Source of the DNA: Parietichytrium sp. I65-24A
Taxonomy: Eukaryota; Sar; Bigyra; Thraustochytrida; Thraustochytriidae
Reading direction: 5' to 3'
Assembly (NCBI GenBank): GCA_012862575.1
Contig: BLSF01000074.1
Span: 116,306 to 180,305, forward strand
Length of the DNA: 64,000 bases
The position numbers and the translations under genes were made by a program. The notes beneath the pieces were generated by a model. That model was not told where the DNA came from. It saw nothing but the letters and a program-made list of their open reading frames with translations, and did not search any database. The stretch's first letter is position 1, and every line of letters begins with the position of its first letter. Of this stretch, positions 21,047 to 32,300 are shown piece by piece.

Positions 21047-22831
21047 TCACGTTCCCCCGGCACCGCTGGACAGCCAGTGCAAGATGTCCTCGTCCTTCGA
21101 AGGCTTTGGTGGTTGCGGACGCTCAATGAGGTCCCAGGTGTCTGCGTCCTCGCCGAACTCGTCTTCTGAATCGTCCTCATCAAAGTGAACAAACTCCATC
21201 GAGTTGGAGTGCTCAAAGTCCCTTTCGACTGCCAAAGCAGCCAAAGCAGCCGCAGAAGTGGGACTCAGCCCTGCAGCGCCTTGCAGTCTCTCCTCCAGCA
21301 GTCTCTCCTCATCTGCGAGGTCGTAGTCTGCCTGCGCGGTGGCGGTGTCGATCCTCCTCCTCGTCGCACCCCTCTTTGTCTCGGCGAGGACTTCCACGTC
21401 TGGTGTAGGAATGGACGCTCGCAACGGTCTTCCTGCTGGCACCCTGCCGACGCGCGAGTCCGCCTCCATGAGCGACTGGTGCACCGTATTTCCGAGCGAT
21501 GGCGAGTGGAACAGCTGCCAGAGGCAGTGCAGGAGCGTCCAATCCTTGACGAAGCTGGCCGGGATGCCCTGATAAAAGCACAGCGCCTCCACGTTGCTGC
21601 GCAGCATGCTGATACCCGCCTCCAGCTCGCTCTCCGACCCACCGGTCAGCAAAACAGTGCCGCCGCCACGCGCTCCCGGCGCTCCTCCGGCCACGCCAAC
21701 ACTCCCTTGGCCACTGTGCGAGCCGCCGTGAGAAAAACCGTGATGAGCACCAGAACCAGAACCAGAACCAGAACCAAAACCAGAACCATGGCGTAAACCG
21801 TACAGACCATGAGATCCATGCGATCCATGTGATCCATGAGATCCATGCACAGCGGCACGCTGCTCGCCGTGCGCATCGCCGTGAGAGCCCACATTACCAG
21901 CATTAGCACCAGCAGCACCAGCAGCACCAGCAGCAGCATTAGCATTAGCAGCACCGTCGCATTCGTCTCCACAATCCGCTTGCCACGGTCCAATGGCCGC
22001 GTCGCCGCCCAGAAACTGCATCTTGAACGGCATCGGCAGCGCCAGATAGCTGGACGCAATCATCAGCACTCTCACCACAATGGCCAACGCCGCCGCTCTG
22101 CGATCTGCTGCCAGCGCTTTGAGCTGCTTCAAATCCGACGGCAGGGCCAGTCCCGCTACCGTTTCCGCTGCCGGGTCGATAGGAAAGAGCTCCACCAGCT
22201 GCATGCACAGCTTCTTCCTCTCCATGGCCACTCTCTCCGACAGGTCTTCCAGCTGCATTCCCAGCCCGCTCAGCAGCACGCCGCCCAGTCCCGTGTCGCC
22301 GGCCGCGCACGTGCGCGCGCGTACCACCTGCTCGTACGCGGCGCGTACGCTTTCCATCCTCCTCGCGTACGCCACCCGCCGCGCGTTCAGCGCCGTTCGC
22401 CGCGCGCGCACGTGCGCAGCGAGGACGGCCGCGCGCCGTTCGTCCGCCTCCACGCGCGCCAGGAGAAGGCCGCGCGCCCTCGCGCTGGCCACGCGCTCCA
22501 CCGCCGCCTGCGCCCACACGCAAGTGTCCTCGCCGCGGACACCACGTACGCCACGTACGCCTTCCCCGCTGGTACCGGTTCTCCCGCTGGTCCCGGTTCC
22601 GGTTCCGGTTCTTGTGCCGGTTCCGGTTCCGGTTCTGGCGGTTCCGGTTCCGTCGGGGACGGCGGTTCCGTGGGACGCGGACTGGGACTGGGACGTCTGG
22701 GACGGGTACGCGGCGCGGAACGTTTCGCGGCGTTGCGCGGCGAGGCTGGCGCGTTGCGCGGAGATGTCGGACACCACGCACTTGGCGCAGACGTGTCGGT
22801 CGGTCTTTTGCGAGCACACCGGGCACTCCAT
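21047..22831 (-). CDS. ATG14: ATG14-like subunit of autophagy PI3-kinase complex
   Basis: 594-aa homologue of ATG14/Barkor, which directs the Vps34-Vps15-Beclin complex to autophagosome formation sites. Evidence: N-terminal double CxxC (C3, C6, C15, C18, reading CPVCSQKTDRHVCAKCV) as in human ATG14; an Ala/Arg-rich helical region (about 105-215); then LVELFPIDP, AALAIVVRVLMIASSYLALPMP, a motif with LRSNVEALCFYQG leading into LLHCLWQLFHSPSLG, and a late SMEFVHFDEDDSEDEFGEDADTW, each echoing the ATG14 order. Unusual: a Gly/Thr repeat after the zinc-like motif (about 60-90) and a Gly/Ser/His repeat region (about 285-385), both from repetitive DNA. UVRAG/Vps38 is the alternative, but the cysteine motif and C-terminus favour ATG14. 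Confidence 0.82.
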   Translation of the reverse strand: MECPVCSQKTDRHVCAKCVVSDISAQRASLAAQRRETFRAAYPSQTSQSQSASHGTAVPDGTGTARTGTGTGTRTGTGTGTSGRTGTSGEGVRGVRGVRGEDTCVWAQAAVERVASARARGLLLARVEADERRAAVLAAHVRARRTALNARRVAYARRMESVRAAYEQVVRARTCAAGDTGLGGVLLSGLGMQLEDLSERVAMERKKLCMQLVELFPIDPAAETVAGLALPSDLKQLKALAADRRAAALAIVVRVLMIASSYLALPMPFKMQFLGGDAAIGPWQADCGDECDGAANANAAAGAAGAAGANAGNVGSHGDAHGEQRAAVHGSHGSHGSHGSHGLYGLRHGSGFGSGSGSGSGAHHGFSHGGSHSGQGSVGVAGGAPGARGGGTVLLTGGSESELEAGISMLRSNVEALCFYQGIPASFVKDWTLLHCLWQLFHSPSLGNTVHQSLMEADSRVGRVPAGRPLRASIPTPDVEVLAETKRGATRRRIDTATAQADYDLADEERLLEERLQGAAGLSPTSAAALAALAVERDFEHSNSMEFVHFDEDDSEDEFGEDADTWDLIERPQPPKPSKDEDILHWLSSGAGGT

Positions 22832-23678
22832 CGCGGACGGTGCACGGTTCAGCGCAGGTACGCGCGGGGAGGAGGAAGGGGAACGGCTGTCCCTCTCTTT
22901 CTCTCTCTTTCTCTCTCTCTCTCTCAGAGGCTCTGTCTTCCCTTGCCGCCGGCCACTCCAAACTCTGATGTGTGTGTATATGTGTTGATAGATGTGTGTG
23001 TATGTATGTATGTATGCTCCGTCCCCGCTGCGTACCCTTCCGTTCTCTCTCTCTCTCTCTCTGTCTGTATAATATAATCAATCAATCCCTTATTTTCTGA
23101 CGAGATGCGTTGGGGCTGGACTAGACTCAGAGTCGGCAGTTCCGCGGAACGGTCGCGGAACGTTCCACCCCGCGTCTTCTACTAGCCTTAACTACCAAGC
23201 TACCAGCTAGCGGCGCACGCCCCGCAGTGACTAACCGTGCGCGAGGACGTCCATAAGAGTGGCTACTCGCGCAGTAGCTTTGCCTCGAAGAGTTTTCTCT
23301 TCCCTTCCTAGGATACACTTAGTCATCCACCACGACTCGGAGCTAATCCTCAATACTACTGCAAATTTTAATAGGGTCTAAACGGGAGGGTTAGTGGAGA
23401 TAGTAGATAGTGCTATCGCCGGTGGCTAGTGGCTTCGTAGTCGTTTGTGTAAGTGTTTTGTTCACATGAATGTAAATGTGAATGAGTACCGAGTATATCA
23501 AATGGCAAGTTGCAACTGATAAATGCATGGGAAGAATGGGCTGGCCAGGCACGAGTAGATGCAGAAAGGTACACGCACTGTGAGCAGAACAATTTCCATT
23601 TCCCTTTAAAAAGTCTACAGTTTTTCAAAAGAGAGAGAGAAAGAGCAAACTCGAAAGATGAAGCAAGTTAAACGATTA
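22832..23678. other. ATG14 promoter region and STT3 3' end
   Basis: Upstream of ATG14: GTACGCGCG (22858-22866), a CT tract on the plus strand (22892-22925; GA on the sense strand), TG/TATG repeats (22970-23020) and a second CT tract (23046-23063). The STT3 3' end lies at the right. No gene supported. Confidence 0.45.
22858..22925 (-). promoter_or_regulatory. GTACGCGCG motif and GA tract upstream of ATG14
   Basis: The motif is about 27 bases before the ATG, with a sense-strand GA tract ending about 60 bases before it. The same pairing occurs at SDHC, STT3 and the myosin. Confidence 0.4.
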
Positions 23679-26558
23679 CTAAGGCTTTTCCGGCTGCTTT
23701 GCTTGCTGGCCCTTGTTGCGGTGCTGCATGGCCTCGTGGTACTTGCGCTGGTACTCCTCCGCCTCCTTGTCGCGCTTGCGGTTAAAGTCCTCGAGCTGCT
23801 GGAAGTCCTTGCGCTCTGTGATAAACTTTTGAAACGCTGGGCTGTAGTTGCCGCGGCAGATCCAGTCATCTGAGCAAACAAAACGAAACGAGAAGCATGT
23901 TCGTGAGTACATACAGTATTATATAGCATAGCATAGCAAGACACAACAACAACAAGAACAACAACTTGAAAAAGAAACTTACTTGGAGGCTCGTCGCACA
24001 GCCAGTTCTGAGGGTCGGCGTGCCACTTCTTCGATTCCTCGTCCACCTTCTCCACCTTCCAAATGCGAACCTTGTTGTACTGGGAGTTGAACACATTCGT
24101 AAACCGATTCGAGTCCACGGTCACCCCTGGCTTCTGACCGCCGCTGTGCAGCTTGTACAAGAGAGACTTTGCCATAAATGGCGAAGGCGTGCCCTGACGG
24201 TCCAGGTATCCGAGCTGCGAGCAGAGCGGATCTCCGTCGCAGACAGAGTTGTAAACCGAGTTCGCGATACGTGCAATATGCGGCATCTTCGCGAGGTCGT
24301 CTCCACCGCCACCACTCCAAACAAGAACATAGTCTGCCAGGTGGCGGATCATGCGGTGAGCCTCCTTCTCTTCTGACACCAAACACCTACCCAGGGTTGC
24401 AATGTGCTCATGATTCCACGTGTTACCGTCTGCGATGGTGGTGCGCTTGGCGATTCCGCTGATCTGGTACCCGTAGTCCCACCATGCCATTACGCGAGAG
24501 TCTTCGGGTGTGTTGTCGCGAAGCCAAAAGTACGCCTGGCGATAGTCGTCCACAAGAACCTTCGTTCCGTCGCGGAGCTGCGCGTTGAACATGATCGAAG
24601 GGTTAGACATCGCACGGGCCATGTACTGACAGTAGTTGTGGAATTCGATGGCGCGGGGAACGAGCAGGTAGAGAAAGAGAGCCGACAACGCCATGCGAGG
24701 ATTCGTGTTCCGAGCGTAGGCAACCTTCGCCTGGTCAACAAAGCTGTCAAACTCTGGCCCAAGTGGGCCAGAGTTCTTCGCGGTCTTCTTTGTGTCCTTC
24801 TTGGTCTCCTCTGTGGAAGCTGCCGCGCTGTCTTCGCCCTCCTCTGACGCCTCCGTATTAGACGACCCTCTCAGGCCAGTCGCCAACTGATCGACGCTCC
24901 ACTCGATAATCATCGCAACGGCAACCCCAGAAAGGCAAGAAGAGATTGGCCCGAGCAGGATGATGAGACGGACCATCTTGGCGCTGAAAAAGTATGCAAT
25001 GTACGCGTATAGCTGCAGGAATAGCTTGGAGTCGTGTACACCGAAATACGTGCGAAGCAAACCGAGAGGAGCAAGGTAGCAGGTGTAGTGCAAATACTGG
25101 TAGTATGCATTGGCACTTGCTGGTTGATGCTCTGCCACCGAGTCCACCAGAGGGTTTCCGGTTCTAGTGTGCTGCACGAACAGACCGCGAACGCGTGAGG
25201 ACAGAGGACCAAAGTAGCCGGTTGGGTACAGCGCACCGCCAACGATGGCGGCCCCGATAGCTGCGATTCCGAACGCCTTCACGCGGAGGTTGAAGATTTG
25301 CTCTGGGTCCGTAATTCTCTGCTTGCGACGGTACACATCAACGGCGTACATGACTTGCATGATGCCGAACACGCCAAGAGGGCCAATCTGCTCAAGGGAC
25401 TTGATTGGTGTCAGCCCAACCACTGGAATCTGGATGGCACCAGCGACACCGATTCCGTAGAACAGTGTGTATGCCCAGTAAAGTTTGGTGGTGAAGCGGC
25501 CAATGACGATGAGCACAATAGCGTGAATGCCAATCATGTTGACCACGAACACGTAGCCTCCCCATGCGGCGACCATGTAGACGTACGAAAGACCGGCAAG
25601 AATTCCGAATGGGATGCACGACATATCGTTGCGGAGAGACCTGCACCAAAAGAAGAAGGTCATGCACATTGCAGTCACTGCGATACTCTCATTGTCATAG
25701 CCACCTCCAACAGACCTCATGATATGCGCAGGGATGCACGCCATGATCAAGGTCGCAATTGCTCCGGCTGCGTGCAAAAAAATAGAATCAGTAAGAAATC
25801 TCCGGTGCAGACAGCGACTCTCTATACCAGACGTGCAACTTACCATTTCTTGACGATGAGCATTCCGCGGTTAGCAAGCCAGCAAAGATGGAGGCAGAGA
25901 CACCAAACCAAGCAGGCACGTAGCAGCAGCTTCAGACGATTTCCCAAAGAAAAATAAATAAATACAACCGCAAACAAAAAAAAGAAGGTTCATACTCGAA
26001 ACCGTCAGCTCCTCTGATCTCATGCAAAACAAAGAGGAACCGCAAGACAACTTACATGTCGTTGAGGGACATCGGAATTCCAATGGCCTGAAAAACGTGC
26101 CAGATCGCCACCGAGGTGAGCTGCATGCCCGGATAGATGGTAGTTCCAACCGGTCGTCCAATCGGGTACCAGGACTCGTGGTCGTACCACTTAAAGAACT
26201 TCTCCATGCCATGCTCGTGGAGGTACTCCGTTGCGCGATAGTTGAACCAAGGGTCAAACTCATGAATCACAAGCCCGTACTCGTTGATTGCGTACAAGCG
26301 GATAGTGTAAGCCAGTCGGATGGCCAATCCAAAGCACACGAATCTGAACGCCCACCAGAAGAGAGAGTCCCGAGCCGTGTTATACTCGTCCACCTCCACT
26401 TTGCTGTGCCCTTCCAAATCCGACGCAGTCGCGCCTCCCAGCTGAGCGATACTAGGCGGATGGCTACTCGAACTGGCCGACGTTGACGTTGACGTCGACG
26501 TCGACGTGGGCTTCGACGCCGACGCAGCACCGGCGGCCGCCTGCTTCTTGCGCGACAT
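23679..26558 (-). CDS. STT3: Oligosaccharyltransferase catalytic subunit STT3, four exons
   Basis: Transfers the lipid-linked glycan to Asn in N-x-S/T sequons in the ER membrane. Exons 26558-26056, 25929-25844, 25767-23983 and 23869-23679 give about 854 aa; introns of 126, 76 and 113 bases all have GTAAGT donors. Splicing restores family sequence at each join, e.g. PPNDWICRGNY at the last. Motifs: catalytic HEFDPWFNYRATE (D102), GGYDNES, NPLVDSVAEHQP (SVSE loop with Ala at position 3), and WWDYGYQI (625-632), the sequon-binding signature. Many membrane spans precede a soluble C-terminal domain. The N-terminus has a Ser/Thr run before the first span, and there is an acidic Lys-rich insert (about residues 495-530). 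The C-terminus is charged (QQLEDFNRKRDKEAEEYQRK). Strong call. Confidence 0.95.
24750..24775. repeat. 12-bp perfect inverted repeat in STT3 coding DNA
   Basis: Arms 24750-24761 and 24764-24775 are exact reverse complements around a 2-base centre. They encode NSGPLGPEF in a variable loop of STT3. Probably chance or slippage. Confidence 0.7.
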
Positions 26559-27520
26559 CAGTCAGTCCACGAGATTTTCACGCAGATGCCCTCCGCTGTA
26601 CAACCGATCGATCGAACAACCTAACGCTGGATCTGCCCTCTTCCGACTCCAACTTCCGACTTCCGACTCTCGTTCCGACCTCTCTAAGGGAGACCGCGGC
26701 AGGGAAGTGTACGCGCGGATTTCGTACGCGCTTACCTACCTACCTCTCTCTCTCTCTCTCTCTCTGTCTTTCTCTTTCTGTCTGTGAGTGATTGACTGTG
26801 AGTGAGTGTGATGCAATACATATGATACTTGGATGCAACCGCCCAATTCCTCCTCACTACACGTTTACGGTAGACGTCATTAGCCTTCGGGGAGACTTCC
26901 CCAGATATGGAAAATATCCTCCGCCAGCTGTACTAGAACTGCGGTAGTGTGATATAGCACCGAAGTATCCTTCGATATGGGTGAAGCTAGAGTGGGTAGG
27001 ATGTGGGTAGAAGGTGGTAGATGTGCATATCAGAGACTTATCGGTGGGCGGGTAGGAAGGGGTATGAATAAAGGCCGGTATGAGGCTAGCGCGTTCGTTG
27101 CTATAGCGAGGTGATAGACAGTCGTACGCGTCTGTGCCAGCTCAACGCCCAAAGCTCCTTAAAACATTGTTGGAAAAATGTAATGCCCACAAGCGATGAC
27201 TCATTAAAATCCTACTTACACCTGAAGCAATGCTATTCACAACTATATATCATATACAGTTTCATATGTGTATATTTTCGGATATCGCGTTTTTCGCCAG
27301 CGCCGCTTTGAACAAGTTGGTGGGGGAAAAAATTAAACGAAAAAGTGCGAGGACCCTAAACAATCCATTGAGGTGTCCGCGGGGACACAACAACACGATT
27401 TCCTTCAACCAGGTGCGGAGGAGGAGCGGAAAAGTCAAGTAACCGTAATCGACGGCCAAACAAAACTGTAAAACTGCAAAACAAAGCAAAACAAAGCAAA
27501 ACAAGCAAAACGACAAACGG
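26559..27520. other. Divergent promoter of STT3 and zinc-finger gene
   Basis: STT3 side: GTGTACGCGCGG (26707-26718), GTACGCGC (26724-26731), CT tract (26744-26766, GA on the STT3 sense strand), and a G/T-rich GGGTAGG block (26985-27080). Zinc-finger side: GTACGCG (27124-27130), a GTGTCC...GGACAC inverted repeat (27373-27388) and an AAACAAAGC/AAAACAAGC repeat just before the ATG (27465-27512). No gene seen. Confidence 0.5.
26707..26766 (-). promoter_or_regulatory. Double GTACGCG motif and GA tract upstream of STT3
   Basis: Two GTACGCGC words 149-173 bases before the STT3 ATG, followed further upstream by a TACC repeat and a sense-strand GA tract. One of the clearest examples of the shared upstream layout. 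Confidence 0.45.
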
Positions 27521-28402
27521 ATGAGTGAGTCAGAAAGTGCACAAGATGAAACGATCGGAACGGTGGAAGGCAAAGCGTTGGTGAATGCAATTGAAACGGA
27601 ACTCAAAGATGACGAAGGTCATCTGATCTTGCCGGAGAAACCGCACCATCGACAAGGTCATAGGCAGGAGAACGAGGAGAATGAGTTGCTGGCACAAGAA
27701 GAACAGCAGCAGCAGCAGCAGCAACAACAACAACAGCAGTGCCCAGAGTGCCATAGATTGTTCACAAACCGATATGATCTAAGATCACACATTCAACTCG
27801 CTCATAGAGGGACGATGCTGCAATGCCCTCATTGCAGTAAGGAATATGCGTTTCAAACGCTTCTAAAAAGACACATAGATTCGGTCCACGAGAAGAAGAG
27901 GTACTCCTGCGACGCTTGCCAAAGTGAGTTTTCGGATAAGTCAAGCCTTGCCAAACACAGAAAAACCGCGCACGACGGGCGCAGGTACATGTGCGATCAC
28001 TGCGACAAGACATTCGCGTACAGCAATGGGCTGAGATCTCACGTACAGAGCACTCACGAGGGCAAACGATACAAGTGCCCGCACTGCGAAATTGAAACGA
28101 CCAAAAAATGGAATCTGACCAAACATATTAAACGCTTCCACGCCGGCGAGGCTTCAAAGTCTCAACACAAATTCATTTGCCAGTATTGCCAGAGAGTGTT
28201 CAACCTCAAGGGAAATCTGACCATACACATGAAGGAGCATGAGGACGAGATGCTCTTGGCCCACCAAAGCAAAGCGCATAGAGATGAAGGCAGGCCGCCC
28301 GTCGGCGTGTTCTCCTTCCCGGAGGAATACCCTCTCCTAAACTCATCCGACGATCGCCACCACGTGGCCGCGGAGCATGCGTTCAAGCGCCAGAGGACCT
28401 AG
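27521..28402 (+). CDS. C2H2 zinc-finger protein, six fingers
   Basis: A 293-aa putative DNA-binding regulator. Residues 1-60 are acidic and polar. A polyglutamine run (about 62-73, CAG/CAA codons) leads straight into six C2H2 fingers at about 74-95, 102-123, 130-151, 158-179, 186-207 and 220-240, with linkers such as HEGKRYKC close to the classical TGEKPYKC type. Finger 5 (CPHCEIETTKKWNLTKHIKRFH) lacks the usual aromatic before the helix, as often seen in irregular fingers. The C-terminal 50 residues are polar. No other domain is visible. Likely a nuclear transcription factor; targets cannot be told from sequence. Confidence 0.88.
   Translation: MSESESAQDETIGTVEGKALVNAIETELKDDEGHLILPEKPHHRQGHRQENEENELLAQEEQQQQQQQQQQQQCPECHRLFTNRYDLRSHIQLAHRGTMLQCPHCSKEYAFQTLLKRHIDSVHEKKRYSCDACQSEFSDKSSLAKHRKTAHDGRRYMCDHCDKTFAYSNGLRSHVQSTHEGKRYKCPHCEIETTKKWNLTKHIKRFHAGEASKSQHKFICQYCQRVFNLKGNLTIHMKEHEDEMLLAHQSKAHRDEGRPPVGVFSFPEEYPLLNSSDDRHHVAAEHAFKRQRT
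27706..27739 (+). repeat. CAG/CAA repeat encoding polyglutamine
   Basis: Eleven or so in-frame CAG/CAA codons between the acidic N-terminus and the first zinc finger. The mixed codons suggest a fairly stable repeat. Confidence 0.9.
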
Positions 28403-29325
28403 ACTTTACTTGCAACCAAACGCGAACTTGGTCATGTGTTTGAATACTAAATACGCTATTAGAAAGCACAGCACCTCCATGTCTCCAACAGCTCTTCTTT
28501 CTCATTAACAAACCGAAACCTGTTCACCGGCAAATGCCCGACCCTAACGCTTATACATCGTTGAACAATTTTGACGAGCCATTTTGATTGATTGACCGTT
28601 CGCATTGACTCTGATCGTTTCAACTCACTTTCTCAATTCATGGAAACCAATCTTGATTGACATCTTCAGTTCAACTATAGAGCTATGCAAGTTACGGGCC
28701 AGATAGACATCAGCATAGCGCCAAAAAATCCAAAGAAAAAAATTTAAAACACGATCTTTTCAGTGCCTCGAACTCGGTCCCCCTCTTTTCTCACCGAGGT
28801 CCTACCGGTTCTTAACCTTTACCCATAGCGAGCTCTCACCACACACTCGGGGATCCGCAGAGTGGCCCAAAGCACGCATCGCACCGTCCAAAACGTGTAC
28901 GCGCAGCGTCCCTCGTCGGTTACGCGAGGCGTTTCATAGCCGTTAACGGTGACTGTAGTGCGGGGTCGCGGTCCTTCAAGTCCGCGCGCGGTCGGTGGCA
29001 GCGCTGGATAGGTTTTTGCTCAGGGGGGAAAAAGGATCGGGGGCAAGGACCTGACTGATAGTTGCGAAGGATTTGATACTATCAAGTTGGATATATTGTT
29101 AGATTGTGGAAGATTTCACATTGCATTTGGCCGTGGGCACAGTGGGCACAGTGGGCACAGATTTATTGCTATCCTCGGTTGCAAGAAGGTGGACTGGCGG
29201 CGGGAAGGAAATCCATTTGCGAAATTCGTGGTGTGAATTGCGTACGGGTTTTGGCGCGCTGAAGTGGAGGCGAATTTATGATACAAGAGTTCGAGACCTG
29301 ACCTGAGCTGTAGAATCTCTCAAAG
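28403..29325. other. Intergenic, NUP160 promoter region
   Basis: Contains GTGTACGCGC (28895-28904) about 430 bases before NUP160 and three exact copies of the 9-mer GTGGGCACA (29133-29159). No GA tract. No gene supported; a 66-codon open frame at 29106-29306 spans the repeat and is not called. Confidence 0.45.
29133..29159. repeat. Three tandem copies of GTGGGCACA
   Basis: Exact 9-base unit repeated three times about 170-190 bases before the NUP160 start. It could be a regulatory repeat or simple slippage. Confidence 0.85.
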
Positions 29326-32300
29326 ATGCAGGACGCCTCCAACGAAGAAGGAGCTGAAATGACTGGGCTTCGTGAAGTGCCACTGTTAGCTTTTGACGAT
29401 GTTCGGTGGGAATGGAGATCCATGAATTTACTGGCTTTGAGAAATTCTGGAAATGCGGACATGGACACCGACGAGGGCTCGGCAAGTGACTCGCCGAGCT
29501 TGGATGCTCAGAGCGGACCAGGAAGCCTCGGAGCACAAGCGGGCGAGGACTGTGGCGGATCGCTTGTCTTGAGTGGTCAGCGGCAGATTATCTGGCGTCA
29601 CATTGCACAGCAGCATATGCTTGAGGTTCTAGATCTCTCGCTCGCCGAAGACGCCCATAGTGAAGCCCTGCGCATATTTATTCCAGGCGATGACGTGGTA
29701 GCCAAAAATGGCATAGCCTGGTTTCTGAAGAAAGGCAGAGTGTATCTGTGCGTTGCAATGCAAAAGGGCAAAGCATATTGTGCTAAATTCCACGCAAAGT
29801 GCCCAGAACTACCTCCAAGCAAACCGCTTTGGAAAGCTCCGCTACACAAGGGGATCGTGGAATCGCTTGTTGAGCGGTCATTCACCGGACTCGGCGGGCA
29901 AGTGCGCACCACGTGTTGGTTTCAAGACGCAGGTCAAGTCATTCGCTTGGCTGCGGCACCAATGGACGACAGCGAAAGCCCTTCGTCTTCCGGGGCCTCT
30001 GGTGGTGGCAACGTATCTCAAGAGTCACAAGGCCCTACAATCTCGTGCCTCGCGTTCGTTGACCGGGCGCATCAGGAGTCTGTAGACAGCGAAGAGATTC
30101 AACTCAATGACACATCTTTGGTACAACGGCTGTGGACCGGCCTTCTAAAGCGGTCCTCGAAGCAATCAACTGCAGGTCTGTCGGCGGTTGCCTCTGCTAA
30201 TCAAGTGCTTTTGTTGAAATCTATCCGAAAAGAGGAGGCCACGTATGAGGATACCTTTCTGGCTGCAATTTACGGAGACGGGAAGCTACGATTGTGGTCA
30301 CTGGCGCAACGGTCGTGCCGTTGCGAACTGGATCTGATAAAAATGTACTCCAACGCAATTCAATGCTCGCCGTCTGAACTTGGAGTCTTGGAAAGGGCGT
30401 GGGCCGAAACAATTGTCAGCTTCGACAAGGCGAACCCAGGGTCACAACATCATCACAATAGCAATCGAACGCTCAAATTGGTCGTTGGCGCTCATCTTAG
30501 CTCCGCGAGGCCGATGTTGGTGGGCTTGAGAGGAACACTCACGTCGAATCAAATCAGCCTGGATCACAATTGTGTGCCCCTAATTGCCAATGGTGACAGC
30601 TCTACACAGGGCTATCGCTTAGTGGGCACGTGCCTGGACGGCTCGCTGGTTCGGTCCCTGTGGTGGAAACCGATGAGTGGTCGAAGCACAAAGGTGTTGA
30701 GCCACGACCACACTGGCGAGTTCGGCCAATCTCTCGACGGAGTCGTCTCGCTTTCTATGGACACGGATCGTGCAATGATGCTTGCTCGAGATGCGCAGGC
30801 AGACTCTGACGAAGCCTTTATGCACAGACTCTCTATCCCTGGACGCTATTCCCTATTTGATCTGCAACGCGGACTCGTATCGTGCTTTGGGGAGGAGCAG
30901 GCAGGCAGCAAATTCAAACTTCATGTGGATGTGAACGAGGTCCGAGGGCGAGAGGGCAGCGCGGTTTACCAGCAATGGTCACAAACTTGGAAATCTCTCA
31001 TTCAAACTGCCCAGAGTCTGGTGCAGCGTCACGCCGACAAGATAAACTCCATAGCAGCCTCAAGAAACGGTGTGAATGGGACTCAAGAAGCTCAAGCCCA
31101 CATACTTGCATGGCGCAGACTTATCCAAGACTGTGAGGCGTGCTGGTTACAAGGGCATGCCCCTTTGAGCATTCTTCCAAACGGTATGCACAATGAGCGC
31201 TTCATAGTGATCAGGAGCCAGCGCATCACCGCATTCCGTGCCACCGGACTGGAGGAACTAGACTTTTACTCGCCAAACGGCGCGGACTCCTCTCTCGATC
31301 CACTCGTACAAACCATGCGGAATTGCCAAAAGTGGGTCGAACCGTTGTTAGACCTTCCTTTAAACCTCGCTCGGGCTCCGCTTGCTGAGGATTGCGGCAC
31401 AGTGCTTCAAAATGTAGACAAAGCCATCGAGTCAATTTTGCTCCCTGAGCAACTCAAGAATGCTTTGCGGCCTTTGCTTCAGCTGAAAGAGAAACCGGAA
31501 GAAATTGTTCGGCGGCTCTCAAAATACGTGGACAAGTTGTTCCCCGACCCTAACGATGACATGGATTGTCCACCTGAGCGGACTAGGAAGGCTGAGTGCA
31601 GCTATCGGGTCCATCTTGAAACTCGGGCTTTGGCCCAAAAGGTAGACTCCCGACTTACCATCTGTGCCTCTCTACTCTTCATTTGGAGGGCGTTGCGAAG
31701 CGGGCTGCACGGTAACACGTCGTACTTTCAAGCGTCGGAACGTATTCCTGGCTCTACAACTGTACTTTTATCTGAGAGCCTTGCACACAAGTGTTCACTG
31801 TTGGCTGCGCTAAGCTGGCTTGGAAGCATGTCTCCTATTCAGGTTTCGGATAAGATGACAAAGATTGGGAGCCGGATCCTGAAATACAAAGACCAAAAGG
31901 CAACGGGGGGGATTAGATCGATCCCGTTCGCTCCTGGGAGCTCAACGCTCACACTGGTAGTGGACAACTTCCTTTCGTGTACTGGGTTTCAGGGGTGCAC
32001 CGAACAAATTATTTCGAGCCTTTGCAAGCACGTTGCCACAGTTATTCTTCCGTTTCTAGAGATGGAGCAGCAATTTCACGTCCTGACTCCAATGGCTCAG
32101 GTATGCGCAAGGCTGCCAGTTACAGGCCCTCGCGTTGCCGAACCGCCAAAGCTAGTTTATGAGCACTATAAATACCCAAGGGACCAGGTGCGCTACTGCA
32201 AATTTCTAGAAGCGAGGAGCTGTTTTTGGAACGCTGACGTGTTAACGGATGAGGATACCCAAGATATTGAACGGTGGAATAGACGCGCGTTGTATTTATT

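Noticed and set aside
21836-23077. 413-codon plus-strand open frame antisense to ATG14
   Set aside because: Composition is Arg/His/Ser-rich, it crosses the CT tract beyond the ATG14 start, and no domain is seen. It is a shadow of the ATG14 coding strand.
23615-23678. Extension of STT3 beyond the last exon through the retained-intron frame
   Set aside because: Reading through the third intron gives a low-complexity tail; splicing to 23869 restores the conserved NDWICRGNY ending with a stop at 23679.
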